Assembly (NCBI GenBank): GCA_027017025.1
Contig: JALURH010000043.1
Span: 1 to 16,044 of the forward strand
Source of the DNA: Thermofilaceae archaeon
Lineage (GTDB): Archaea > Thermoproteota > Thermoprotei > Thermofilales > Thermofilaceae
Length of the DNA: 16,044 nt
Direction of reading: 5' to 3'
Shown: in pieces, positions 7,340 to 13,601 of the stretch
Layout: each line of letters starts with the position of its first letter
Position numbering within the stretch: position 1 is the first letter of the stretch
Position numbers and translations under genes: made by a program
The notes under the pieces: model-generated
What the model saw: only the letters and a program-made list of their open reading frames with translations
What the model was told of the DNA's origin: nothing
Databases searched by the model: none

Positions 7340-8127
7340 CTCAAGATACTTTTTAGCTCGTAGATTTCTACCTTCTCCACCCCTGGGGGCACATTACTAG
7401 AAACTGTATATACCTCCACATTGTACTCCAATGCAAGCCACGATATAAGTTGGTAAGCTATTCTAAGCTTCCTCTCCTTTGCCTCCCAAGCATACACGTC
7501 GCTGGTTAACCAGGGCTTAGACCTTCTCCCAACTATTTTACCAAAATCCATCCCCACCATAACTATCGGGTAGGCTCCGAAGCTAGCAGCCAAGAACACA
7601 CATCTATCCCCGTCAGTAAATCCCCCGAAGTTATATAGAGGGGGTATAGGCTCAACCTGTGTCGTACCTAGAACCTTCCTCGTTGATGACAGTATTCTAC
7701 CAATACCTCCAACTACTTTGTCGATGTTGTCTCCATGTACGTGGATAACGATCACCGATCCTCTCCTAGTGGCTCTAAGCATAGATTCTAAGTCGCCGTC
7801 TAGATCTGTAACTATTATGTGCGGTACTATGTTTCTCTCGGTAAGGGCTTGGGTTGCTCCATCAGCAGCTATAAGTGTGTAGGGGCTGAGTAGATCCCTA
7901 CCAACTAACTCGTCGAGAGAACTGTCTAGGGAGGGGCCAGCCCCGAAGACGATTACCGGCTTCTTATAGAGAAGTTTTTTGAGGTCTCCTAGAGGGGGGT
8001 TAACTCTATTTTTCCTCAGTATCTCAGCGAATATCCTAGTTGCTTCCCTATCTTTTGATACATCATAGCCCATTACCCTAGCTATCTCTCCGTATTTCTG
8101 GAGCCATCTATCTAGTGGGATTATCAA
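7336..8127 (-). CDS. mptE: 6-hydroxymethyl-7,8-dihydropterin pyrophosphokinase MptE
   Basis: 263 residues, matching the archaeal COG1634/DUF115 family. The enzyme transfers pyrophosphate from ATP to 6-hydroxymethyl-7,8-dihydropterin, activating it for coupling to the aminobenzoate arm. Conserved signatures are VIVFGAGPSLD (58-68), LIAADGATQAL (85-95), IIVTDLDGD (104-112, acidic metal-binding residues), VIHVHGDN (127-134), FGGFTDGDR (167-175) and VGMDFGK (191-197). The start is TTG at 8127; the only upstream in-frame codons before a TGA at 8152-8154 contain no ATG or GTG. The predicted N-terminus IPLDRWLQKYGEIARVMGY fits the family. It leads a two-gene unit with the flavo-iron-sulfur gene and is divergent from the DUF447 gene. 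Confidence 0.92.
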   Translation of the reverse strand: MIIPLDRWLQKYGEIARVMGYDVSKDREATRIFAEILRKNRVNPPLGDLKKLLYKKPVIVFGAGPSLDSSLDELVGRDLLSPYTLIAADGATQALTERNIVPHIIVTDLDGDLESMLRATRRGSVIVIHVHGDNIDKVVGGIGRILSSTRKVLGTTQVEPIPPLYNFGGFTDGDRCVFLAASFGAYPIVMVGMDFGKIVGRRSKPWLTSDVYAWEAKERKLRIAYQLISWLALEYNVEVYTVSSNVPPGVEKVEIYELKSILR

Positions 8128-8157
8128 TATTAGATCCCATGTAGATTCTTCTCACAG

Positions 8158-8169
8158 TATAATAAATTT
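8158..8169. promoter_or_regulatory. Shared TATA element between mptE and the DUF447 gene
   Basis: TATAATAAATTT lies in the 62-bp divergent spacer. Rightward, its centre is about 26 bp from the ATG at 8190, so that gene is probably leaderless. Leftward, the same distance reaches about 8137, roughly 10 nt before the mptE TTG at 8127. No second TATA-like sequence is visible in the spacer, so one near-symmetric box may serve both genes. Confidence 0.5.
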
Positions 8170-8189
8170 CAGCTACTTGAGGTATGTGT

Positions 8190-8819
8190 ATGGAGTTAAG
8201 GGAGCTAGGTTTCTCGGAGACTACATATAGTGAAACCATCTTATCTATAAAGCTGGGGAGAGAAACTAATGCTGCACCTATTGGCGTCCTACTTGGTGGT
8301 GAAAATAGGCTTATATTGAAGATCTATAGTGGGGGGAAAACATATAGGATGTTTCTTGGTGGAGCCGAGGACTGCGTCGTAAATATTACTGATAACCCTA
8401 TTCTTTTCTATCAATCAATTTTCGAGAAAAATAGGGTTAGGTTTATACCTGCCAGGAAGGTGTCTTCCCCTAGAATAGGTGGATGCTATGCATATGTAGA
8501 GTGTGAGGTAGAGACTATAGTAGAGTATAGAGACTATATCAGGGTTCTACTTAACTCTGTTCTAGTAGAGGTATGTGGAGGAGGCGTGAAAACATATAAT
8601 CGTGCTGGTCCAGCAATTATCGAAGCCTTAGTTCACTATACGAAGCTTCCCCACTATATGAGTGTTGACTTAGGGGAAGCTGAAGAGATTCTCAGGCGAA
8701 TACGGGTTTTCACCGATATAGTTTCACATAGCACCAAGGATAGTATGTTGAGGAGTATAGCCTATAGGATTCTTAGGGAGTCAGAGAATATATTTGTGAC
8801 TCAGAGAAGATCTAGCTAG
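8190..8819 (+). CDS. DUF447 family FMN-binding split-barrel protein
   Basis: 209 residues, typical of DUF447 (COG2457). The characteristic N-terminal block is visible: GFSETTYSETILSIK, ETNAAPIGVLLGGENRL and YRMFLGGAEDCVVNITDNPILF. The fold is a flavin-reductase-like split barrel that binds FMN; no reaction has been assigned. A C-terminal helical part of about 70 residues follows. In Methanosarcina, DUF447 and DmrX-type genes are, as I recall, adjacent, and here the gene faces mptE-dmrX across a single promoter, which suggests a shared pathway. The start at 8190 is preferred over ATG 8184 because it is 26 bp from the TATA centre and 6 nt after GAGGT; ATG 8184 abuts GAGGT directly. Confidence 0.85.
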   Translation: MELRELGFSETTYSETILSIKLGRETNAAPIGVLLGGENRLILKIYSGGKTYRMFLGGAEDCVVNITDNPILFYQSIFEKNRVRFIPARKVSSPRIGGCYAYVECEVETIVEYRDYIRVLLNSVLVEVCGGGVKTYNRAGPAIIEALVHYTKLPHYMSVDLGEAEEILRRIRVFTDIVSHSTKDSMLRSIAYRILRESENIFVTQRRSS

Positions 8820-8845
8820 CTTTCTCCCCAGCTGTAATAGATTGC

Positions 8846-8875
8846 AGTATTACTATTCAGCCAAATAGTAATACT
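8846..8875. promoter_or_regulatory. Perfect 12-bp inverted repeat at the cbiM promoter, candidate NikR-type operator
   Basis: The arms AGTATTACTATT (8846-8857) and AATAGTAATACT (8864-8875) are exact reverse complements separated by 6 bp. The right arm touches the TATA box at 8875-8882, so a bound protein would block TFB/TBP. The outer half-sites GTATTA and TAATAC (8847-8852 and 8869-8874) are separated by 16 bp, the same architecture as the bacterial NikR operator GTATGA-N16-TCATAC. A further GTAATA copy lies at 8834-8839. With only 2 G/C pairs per arm, an RNA hairpin would be weak at high temperature, so a DNA operator is more likely than a terminator. The regulator's identity is inferred. 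Confidence 0.6.
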
Positions 8876-8882
8876 TTTAAAA
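8875..8882 (+). promoter_or_regulatory. TATA box of the cbi/nik transport operon
   Basis: TTTTAAAA is centred 27 bp before the ATG at 8906. This predicts a leaderless cbiM mRNA beginning at or next to the start codon. The box directly abuts the inverted repeat at 8846-8875. Confidence 0.6.
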
Positions 8883-8905
8883 CGCCACGTGTTATACTAG
8901 ATGGT

Positions 8906-9529
8906 ATGCATATACCTGATGGCTTCCTCGACGTAACTGTTGCAACATTAACTTACGCCATTTCGATAGTATTTGCTATCTACGCCTTTCGTAGAGTGAG
9001 TAGCTCCGGTAGTAGGGATAGATTAGCTACAGCTTCCGTCCTAGCGGCAGTTATCTTCGCTGCACAGATGCTTAATTGGCCTCTACCCGGTGGAACCAGT
9101 CTACACTTCGTCGGGGGGGCTCTCGCCGGAGTAGTTCTCGGCCCCTGGCTTGGTTTTATCTCAATGTTCCTAGTAATACTTGTGCAGTGCCTAGTGTTCC
9201 ACGATGGCGGTATAACTGCTCTTGGAGCAAACCTACTTAATATGGCTATAATAGATGTGTTCTCAGGCTACTACCTTTACAGAATCTTTCCCGACAGATA
9301 TAAGGCTGTTGGAGCATTCCTGGGTGGATGGATAGGTATAACGCTTGCAGGCATAGCGTGTGGAGTAGAGCTAGGCGTCTCAAGCCAGCTTCCATATGGT
9401 CTCTCGATTACAGTTCCAGTTATGGGGTGGTGGCACTTCCTGCTTGGAGTCATTGAGGGGGCGATTACTTCCTCTGCTGTAGTCTACATACTGCGTAGAT
9501 CTCCACATATATTGGACACTAGGCGGTGA
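8906..9529 (+). CDS. cbiM: Cobalt/nickel ECF transporter substrate-binding subunit CbiM (NikM)
   Basis: 207 residues, a multi-pass membrane protein of the CbiM/NikM family. The N-terminus MHIPDGFLD is diagnostic: His2 and the free amino terminus coordinate Co(II) or Ni(II), so the ATG at 8906 must be the start. Other family marks are WPLPGGTSLHFVGGALAG (58-75), with PGGTS and H67, and VFHDGGITALGANLLNMAII (97-116). About six hydrophobic segments follow the usual pattern. It binds the metal and, with the N, Q and O subunits, forms an energy-coupling-factor importer in the cell membrane. Specificity for Ni versus Co cannot be read safely; the NikR-like operator favours nickel. It is the first gene of the operon and overlaps the next gene by GTGA. 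Confidence 0.92.
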   Translation: MHIPDGFLDVTVATLTYAISIVFAIYAFRRVSSSGSRDRLATASVLAAVIFAAQMLNWPLPGGTSLHFVGGALAGVVLGPWLGFISMFLVILVQCLVFHDGGITALGANLLNMAIIDVFSGYYLYRIFPDRYKAVGAFLGGWIGITLAGIACGVELGVSSQLPYGLSITVPVMGWWHFLLGVIEGAITSSAVVYILRRSPHILDTRR

Positions 9530-9822
9530 CTATGGTTAGCCGCAAGACTATTCTCATAGTAGTGTTTTTGGTGACTATTAGCCCTATATTCGGCGTTATA
9601 CTATCTGAGGCAGTAGGCTACCACGAGCCACTTGATATTGTAGCAGAATTACTTGGCTTAGAGGATAGGACAGAGGATACTAATTGGACACCTCTCCTTG
9701 ATTACACGTTTCCCGGGCTTCCAGATACAGTAGGGTACATTGTTGCTGGGTTAATCGGGGTTACAATAGTGTTAGTCTTGGGACATTTTCTGACAGAGAT
9801 ATTGGTGCGAAAAAATGTATAG
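9526..9822 (+). CDS. CbiN/NikN-like small membrane subunit (PDGLE-type)
   Basis: 98 residues with two hydrophobic helices, at about 7-24 and 68-92, flanking an extracellular loop (EDRTEDTNWTPLLDYTFPGLPDTVG). This layout and the loop motif DYTFPGLPD resemble the PDGLE domain of CbiN/NikN-type subunits, which assist metal loading of CbiM. Position between cbiM and cbiQ supports the call more strongly than the sequence itself. The start may be GTG 9526, forming a GTGA overlap with the cbiM stop, or ATG 9532; GGTGA at 9525-9529 lies just upstream of the latter. It overlaps cbiQ by 8 bp. Confidence 0.75.
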   Translation: MTMVSRKTILIVVFLVTISPIFGVILSEAVGYHEPLDIVAELLGLEDRTEDTNWTPLLDYTFPGLPDTVGYIVAGLIGVTIVLVLGHFLTEILVRKNV

Positions 9823-10606
9823 GGATATTGTCTCTACCTTCCTGGGTGAAATAGCTGAAATAATTGATACTATAAACTCTAGTGGTTATACCAAATATAA
9901 CCCTAGAGTAGCGCTATTGTCTTCGGTAATGCTCGCCAGCTTAGTTTCATTTAGTAGGAATATGTTAGTATACCTTCTGGTTATAGCATTGAGCATAGTT
10001 ATAGTCTTAGACTCTAGGAGAATTGCTGGAAAGTGGCTTAAGGTTATAGCTCTAACATTAGCTATGGTTACCCTGGTTTCTACTCCAATACCTTTACTGA
10101 TAGGTGTAGAAGAAGTTTTTTACTTCGAGGTAGGAGGTATAGCTATACATGTGTTTAGGGAGGGATTAGAGGAGGCTATCCATCTAGTGTTGAGAACAAC
10201 CGCTGCCTCAAGCATCTTTACGGCATTTATTATGACGCTAGGCTGGAGAGGCGTATACCTTGGTCTGAGGGAACTAGGGTTACCGAGCTCCCTAGGCTAT
10301 ATGGTGGTTTTCTACATAAGGTATATTCCTATATTCTCCAGAGATATTGTAAGGTTTTTATTAGGACGGGAGGCTAGGCGATTTAGTAAAGGCCTACGGG
10401 GTATATGGAGTTCCCTACCCACTGTTGTAGGCGAAATCTTCCTCAGAGGTTTTGACAGAGCCTTTAGACTTGAGCTAGCGTTAGAGGCTAGAGGATTTCT
10501 AGATAACTATCCCCGAGGTAATGTTCTCTCCCCCCGCGACTACACTATATTATTGTCTACCCTGGCTATAGTGGTTACTGGATCTGTGGTGAATATATGC
10601 TTCTAG
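9815..10606 (+). CDS. cbiQ: ECF transporter transmembrane coupling subunit CbiQ
   Basis: 263 residues, the T-component of an energy-coupling-factor transporter. After an N-terminal cytoplasmic segment there are about four to six hydrophobic helices in the first 165 residues. The cytoplasmic coupling part includes RFLLGREARRFSKGLRG and the conserved LALEARGF motif (Ala-Arg-Gly) near residue 225, which contacts the ATPase groove. A final helix (YTILLSTLAIVVTGSVV) closes the protein. The ATG at 9815 has GGTG at 9804-9807, seven bases upstream. It transmits ATP-driven movement from CbiO to CbiM. It overlaps both neighbours (8 bp with the CbiN-like gene, 10 bp with cbiO), so the operon is tightly coupled. 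Confidence 0.9.
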   Translation: MYRDIVSTFLGEIAEIIDTINSSGYTKYNPRVALLSSVMLASLVSFSRNMLVYLLVIALSIVIVLDSRRIAGKWLKVIALTLAMVTLVSTPIPLLIGVEEVFYFEVGGIAIHVFREGLEEAIHLVLRTTAASSIFTAFIMTLGWRGVYLGLRELGLPSSLGYMVVFYIRYIPIFSRDIVRFLLGREARRFSKGLRGIWSSLPTVVGEIFLRGFDRAFRLELALEARGFLDNYPRGNVLSPRDYTILLSTLAIVVTGSVVNICF

Positions 10607-11424
10607 AGCTTAGAGACATATGGTTTAGTTACCCAGGTGGTGTAGAGGCGCTTAGGGGTGCGTACCTCTCGGTAGATAGGGGAGAAGCTGTAGGAGTTAT
10701 TGGTTCTAATGGTAGTGGTAAAACAACCCTACTACTAGTTGCCGCTGGCCTCCTCAAGCCATCTAGGGGGGATGTACTGCTTGAGGGCAAGTCCCTTTTT
10801 GAACAGTTACCGGAGGCTAGGCGTAGGATAGGTATAGTTTTCCAGGACCCAGATGACCAATTATTTAATCCCACAGTGTTTGATGAAATAGCGTATGCTC
10901 TTAGGCAGTTAGGTTTGGAGCCCGAGGAGATAAGTGGTAGGGTTGAAGGTATCGCTGAGAAGCTTAGGATAACCCATTTACTTGGGCGCCAGCCCCATAG
11001 GCTTAGCTTAGGTGAGAAGAAAATCGTGGCTCTAGGTTCAATACTTATCTACGAACCCGAGGTAATAATTCTTGATGAACCTACAGCCAATATGGCGCCT
11101 ACCTATGTTACTAATATCGAGGATATAATTAAACAGTTGAGAGATAATGGTAGAGCTATAGTAGTTGCTTCCCAAGATATAGAGTTTATAGCTAGAATCG
11201 CTGATAGGGTATTCGTATTACGCGAAGGGAAAGTTATGGCTTCGGGACAAGCTAGGGGGATCCTTGTAGACGAAGAATTATTGACAAAAGCTAATCTCGA
11301 TCTACCCGTATCCACTAAAATATATGTTGAAATTTTTGGGCGGGACGAAAATATCCCTATAACCCTAGAGGAGCTGCTCTCCAAGCTTACATCCCGTAGA
11401 GGGGAGAGAGCTAATAGGTTTTAG
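10597..11424 (+). CDS. cbiO: ECF transporter ATPase CbiO with divergent catalytic motifs
   Basis: 275 residues, the ABC ATPase of the metal importer. The Walker A motif GSNGSGKTT is at 36-44, the Q-loop VFQDPDDQLF at 81-90 and Walker B VIILDEPT at 156-163. Three motifs deviate from the usual ABC pattern. The signature is LSLGE (136-140) instead of LSGGQ. The D-loop reads ANMAP (164-168), with Ala where Asp is expected. The switch-histidine position reads ASQDI, with Gln193 replacing the H-loop His. Since CbiO normally works as a homodimer and no second ATPase is encoded here, both sites would carry these changes. Walker A/B and the Q-loop are intact, so ATP binding is likely. The ATG at 10597 has GGTGA four bases upstream. 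It is the last gene of the operon. Confidence 0.9.
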   Translation: MLLELRDIWFSYPGGVEALRGAYLSVDRGEAVGVIGSNGSGKTTLLLVAAGLLKPSRGDVLLEGKSLFEQLPEARRRIGIVFQDPDDQLFNPTVFDEIAYALRQLGLEPEEISGRVEGIAEKLRITHLLGRQPHRLSLGEKKIVALGSILIYEPEVIILDEPTANMAPTYVTNIEDIIKQLRDNGRAIVVASQDIEFIARIADRVFVLREGKVMASGQARGILVDEELLTKANLDLPVSTKIYVEIFGRDENIPITLEELLSKLTSRRGERANRF

Positions 11425-11444
11425 CGCAGTAGTTAATCTCAGTA

Positions 11445-11450
11445 CTTTTA
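11445..11450 (+). promoter_or_regulatory. Probable TATA box of the zinc-ribbon membrane protein gene
   Basis: CTTTTA is centred about 26 bp before the ATG at 11474, consistent with leaderless transcription independent of the transport operon 49 bp upstream. Confidence 0.4.
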
Positions 11451-11473
11451 GACTATTCTATCTTTAAATCTCT

Positions 11474-12253
11474 ATGGTTGGTAGAAGATTCTACATATAC
11501 TTCGCTTTTATCTCTCTAATAGCTCTAGCAATGTTCATTATGGTTCCTCTAACCCTGGTTATTTTATTCTCCGGTATCATAACATGGATATTTTGGCACA
11601 CACTTACACCTAAGATAGCTTTCAGGGTTATTCCTAGGAGACTCTTGAGGGAGAACATTATTGTTGGAGGTAGACCTAGGGTTGGGGAAGTCCTGAGTTT
11701 TGTTGAGATGCTGAGGTTATCTTCTCTACCAGCTCTCTTCTCCTTCTCACTTACGTTGTTCCTATATGAGATAGCTAATGTACCTATATCGAGTATAGAT
11801 GATGTAAGTGTAGCTGGGGCTATAGCTATGTTCCTTCTCCCACTCTCCATATTTATCTCCGCTAAGTGGGTTGTAGAGTATAGTGGTTTATTCTCTATTA
11901 ATAGGTTTGAGAAAAACGTGTCGAAGCTGACGATAATCGAATATATAGAGGAGTTTATAGGCTTTGGATCCATACTTGCTATCCTATTGACGCTAGGCCA
12001 GCTAGCTGCTGGCGTAGACCTAGAGAACTTAATTATATCTCTACTAGCACTTTTCTATATGGTTCTCTACCCCTCTACTCTAGCTACAATACTTTTCTTC
12101 AAGTTTTCGTATAGTAGTGTGTTAACGAGGTTCTTAAATAAGGTTAGACCGTTTAGAGCTGAAATAAATATAGAGTTGAGATGCCCTAGATGCAACCAAC
12201 CCCTAGAGGGAGGCGAGTTTACCTGTCCAAACTGTAATACGCAACTTAGGTAG
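11474..12253 (+). CDS. Membrane protein with C-terminal zinc ribbon, function unknown
   Basis: 259 residues that I do not recognise as a named family. About six hydrophobic segments are visible, near 7-24, 27-44, 83-99, 112-130, 163-181 and 187-208, separated by short basic loops (VIPRRLLREN; INRFEKNVSK). The C-terminal tail after VRPFRAEINIE carries a compact zinc ribbon with C237, C240, C251 and C254 (CPRC...CPNC), probably facing the cytoplasm. Such membrane-plus-zinc-ribbon proteins are common in Thermoproteota, usually without known function. It lies downstream of cbiO on the same strand but with its own TATA-like element, so a role in metal uptake is only a possibility. Confidence 0.75.
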   Translation: MVGRRFYIYFAFISLIALAMFIMVPLTLVILFSGIITWIFWHTLTPKIAFRVIPRRLLRENIIVGGRPRVGEVLSFVEMLRLSSLPALFSFSLTLFLYEIANVPISSIDDVSVAGAIAMFLLPLSIFISAKWVVEYSGLFSINRFEKNVSKLTIIEYIEEFIGFGSILAILLTLGQLAAGVDLENLIISLLALFYMVLYPSTLATILFFKFSYSSVLTRFLNKVRPFRAEINIELRCPRCNQPLEGGEFTCPNCNTQLR

Positions 12254-12297
12254 TCGTAGATAAATACTATAATGTTTATTATCGATACTAATATAGT

Positions 12298-12510
12298 ATG
12301 CAAGTTGCTAAACAGTCTCGTCTAGCTCTAAGAGATATGCATACAAACTATATTGTTTCTGGAGGTAGAATAGAGGAGCTTTCATTAGACGAAATATTAA
12401 AGGTGTTGAGGAATGAATCGTTGAGTAGAGAAAGTAGGGAGAAAATATCTAGGAGAATAATTAAGTTTAAGCTAATTGACCCCTTAGATAAGGATACCGT
12501 TGAGGTCTAG
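12298..12510 (+). CDS. Small basic hypothetical protein (70 residues)
   Basis: The ATG at 12298 opens a 70-residue frame with high Lys/Arg and Glu content, no cysteine and no membrane helix. A TATA-like stretch (about 12266-12273, TATAAT at the core) is located suitably for a leaderless start. The sequence looks mostly helical (LSLDEILKVLRNESLSRESR) and ends in PLDKDTVEV. No known family or DNA-binding motif is recognised. Amino-acid composition is plausible for a real crenarchaeal protein. It is followed by a 320-bp non-coding stretch. Confidence 0.55.
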   Translation: MQVAKQSRLALRDMHTNYIVSGGRIEELSLDEILKVLRNESLSRESREKISRRIIKFKLIDPLDKDTVEV

Positions 12511-12830
12511 GATAGGAGACCTATAGAAACGTTGAGAGCGTTTCGTGGTTGAAGGGGAGATAAGTAGGTAAATAGTGTACCTCGCTTTAAAGATAAGAAA
12601 TATGTGAGTCTAGTAGTTTCTTGTCTCTGGAATATAGAAACCACAAAATAAGAATAAAAACGAGAAAATGGTAATACTATATCTACTTTACTAAGGCTAA
12701 TAAATTTTTATTTTTAAGCTGGGAATACTGTATACACCCTCTACTACATAATAAAAATTTTAGCACGTATCTTATGTCTCTACATATACATGAAAACATA
12801 GTTCAAGTAAATATTAGTACTTAGATCCCC
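12511..12830. other. AT-rich intergenic stretch with possible structured RNA and opposing T-rich terminators
   Basis: No convincing gene lies in these 320 bp. A TATA-like GCTTTAAAG occurs at 12584-12592. A 9-bp stem with one G-T pair can form between 12592-12600 and 12617-12625. A competing stem pairs 12613-12620 with 12637-12644 (7 of 8 positions). A short hairpin GAAACG/CGTTTC is at 12526-12531 and 12539-12544, and AGGTA/TACCT at 12566-12570 and 12578-12582. T-rich runs at about 12704-12717 on the plus strand and 12750-12759 on the minus strand look like terminators for the 70-residue gene (or a small RNA) and for the cas4-like gene. Confidence 0.4.
12703..12718 (+). terminator. T-rich archaeal terminator candidate
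   Basis: Two T5 runs separated by a single A form an oligo-T tract, the usual archaeal intrinsic termination signal, with no preceding GC-rich hairpin. It would end transcripts entering from the 70-residue gene side. Confidence 0.35.
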
Positions 12831-13481
12831 CTATCCATCCTCTTTTTTCTGTATAGCTAGTGGACATATCGCCCTATACTGGCAGTACTGACACTCCCAC
12901 TCATACCTAGGGGATATTTTCCCCGCAAAGAACTCTTGAGCTATTTTTATAATCTCCTCGTTCGTTAATGCTTCCTCCCTCTCATAGAGGAATTCACGTA
13001 CTCCATAGGGTGTTAGATAAACAAGTCTACCTCTTAGCTCGGTTATATTCATATACATCTTGAGTTGTAGCTCGTGGTGTTCTAGAGGTAGTTTCTCTAG
13101 GGGTATGGATGTATACTTTAGCTCTATAACCTCATTATCGAGTATCACGTCGGGTCCTGCATGGATAATATATTTCTCTCCGTTTTCATCAGTATACTCC
13201 TTCGTGTAGTAGTGTTCAGGTGGAGGATATCCCTGTAGAACAACCTTTATTGTAAAATCATATAGTAGCCCTAAGAGTATGTTAATGTTTGTTGGTATTG
13301 GCTTATACATCCCGAATTTACTATCGAACATAGCTTTAGTATAGCAGTGTAGAAGTGTTGTTACTGGTGCGCTATAGGGTTTCTCCAGATTTAGTGACGA
13401 ACTTATTTTCTCAATAACTTCCCTCTGGGTTTCATATATCTTATCGAGTATGAGGCTCCATACCTTATTTTCCGCCTTCAA
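12831..13481 (-). CDS. cas4: Cas4-family PD-(D/E)XK nuclease with iron-sulfur cluster cysteines (solitary)
   Basis: 216 residues of the Cas4/Dna2-like family, whose members are 5'-to-3' single-strand exonucleases that help make CRISPR spacers. The four cluster cysteines are present: C46 (TTLLHCYTKA) and C197/C200/C206 in a CxxCxxxxxC tail. The nuclease core shows D111 (HAGPDVIL), E120 and K122 (VIELKY), then the QLKMYM motif with Q139 and Y143. All key catalytic residues appear intact. The start is TTG 13481: AGGTG at 13488-13492 is 6 nt upstream, an in-frame stop lies just beyond, and the nearby ATG at 13485 is out of frame. No cas1, cas2 or array is in the window, so this may be a stand-alone Cas4 for DNA repair, or a mobile or relic gene. 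Confidence 0.85.
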   Translation of the reverse strand: MKAENKVWSLILDKIYETQREVIEKISSSLNLEKPYSAPVTTLLHCYTKAMFDSKFGMYKPIPTNINILLGLLYDFTIKVVLQGYPPPEHYYTKEYTDENGEKYIIHAGPDVILDNEVIELKYTSIPLEKLPLEHHELQLKMYMNITELRGRLVYLTPYGVREFLYEREEALTNEEIIKIAQEFFAGKISPRYEWECQYCQYRAICPLAIQKKEDG

Positions 13482-13541
13482 ACATTACACCTAGGTAGAA
13501 GGATTTTAGATGAGTAATAAGGGTAACATGTGAATTAGTTA

Positions 13542-13547
13542 TTAAAA
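13542..13547 (-). promoter_or_regulatory. Probable TATA box of the cas4-like gene
   Basis: On the minus strand this reads TTTTAA within AGCTTTTAAT. A start about 26 bp downstream near 13518 would leave a leader of about 37 nt containing AGGTG at 13488-13492, 6 nt before the TTG start. Unlike most monocistronic genes here, this one appears to use a leadered mRNA. Confidence 0.4.
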
Positions 13548-13570
13548 GCTATATCCCGGTGGGATTAACG

Positions 13571-13579
13571 ATAAATATA
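13571..13579 (+). promoter_or_regulatory. TATA box of the thioredoxin-CcdA gene
   Basis: ATAAATATA is centred about 27 bp upstream of the ATG at 13602, predicting a leaderless transcript. Confidence 0.5.
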
Positions 13580-13601
13580 CTAGAGCAAATATTTACGTGT
13601 C

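Noticed and set aside
8846..8882. Inverted repeat plus T-run read as a factor-independent terminator for the DUF447 gene
   Set aside because: The stem is almost all A-T and would be weak in RNA at high temperature. The T-run is better explained as the cbiM TATA box at exact leaderless spacing. It is kept as the alternative reading of the operator call.
11491..11973. 160-residue minus-strand open frame under the zinc-ribbon membrane gene
   Set aside because: The plus-strand frame has clear membrane helices, a zinc ribbon and a correctly spaced TATA element; the antisense frame has none of these.
12520..12645. GAAAC-containing repeats near the cas4-like gene as a CRISPR remnant
   Set aside because: Only a 9-base match is repeated, without a full-length repeat, regular spacing or spacers.
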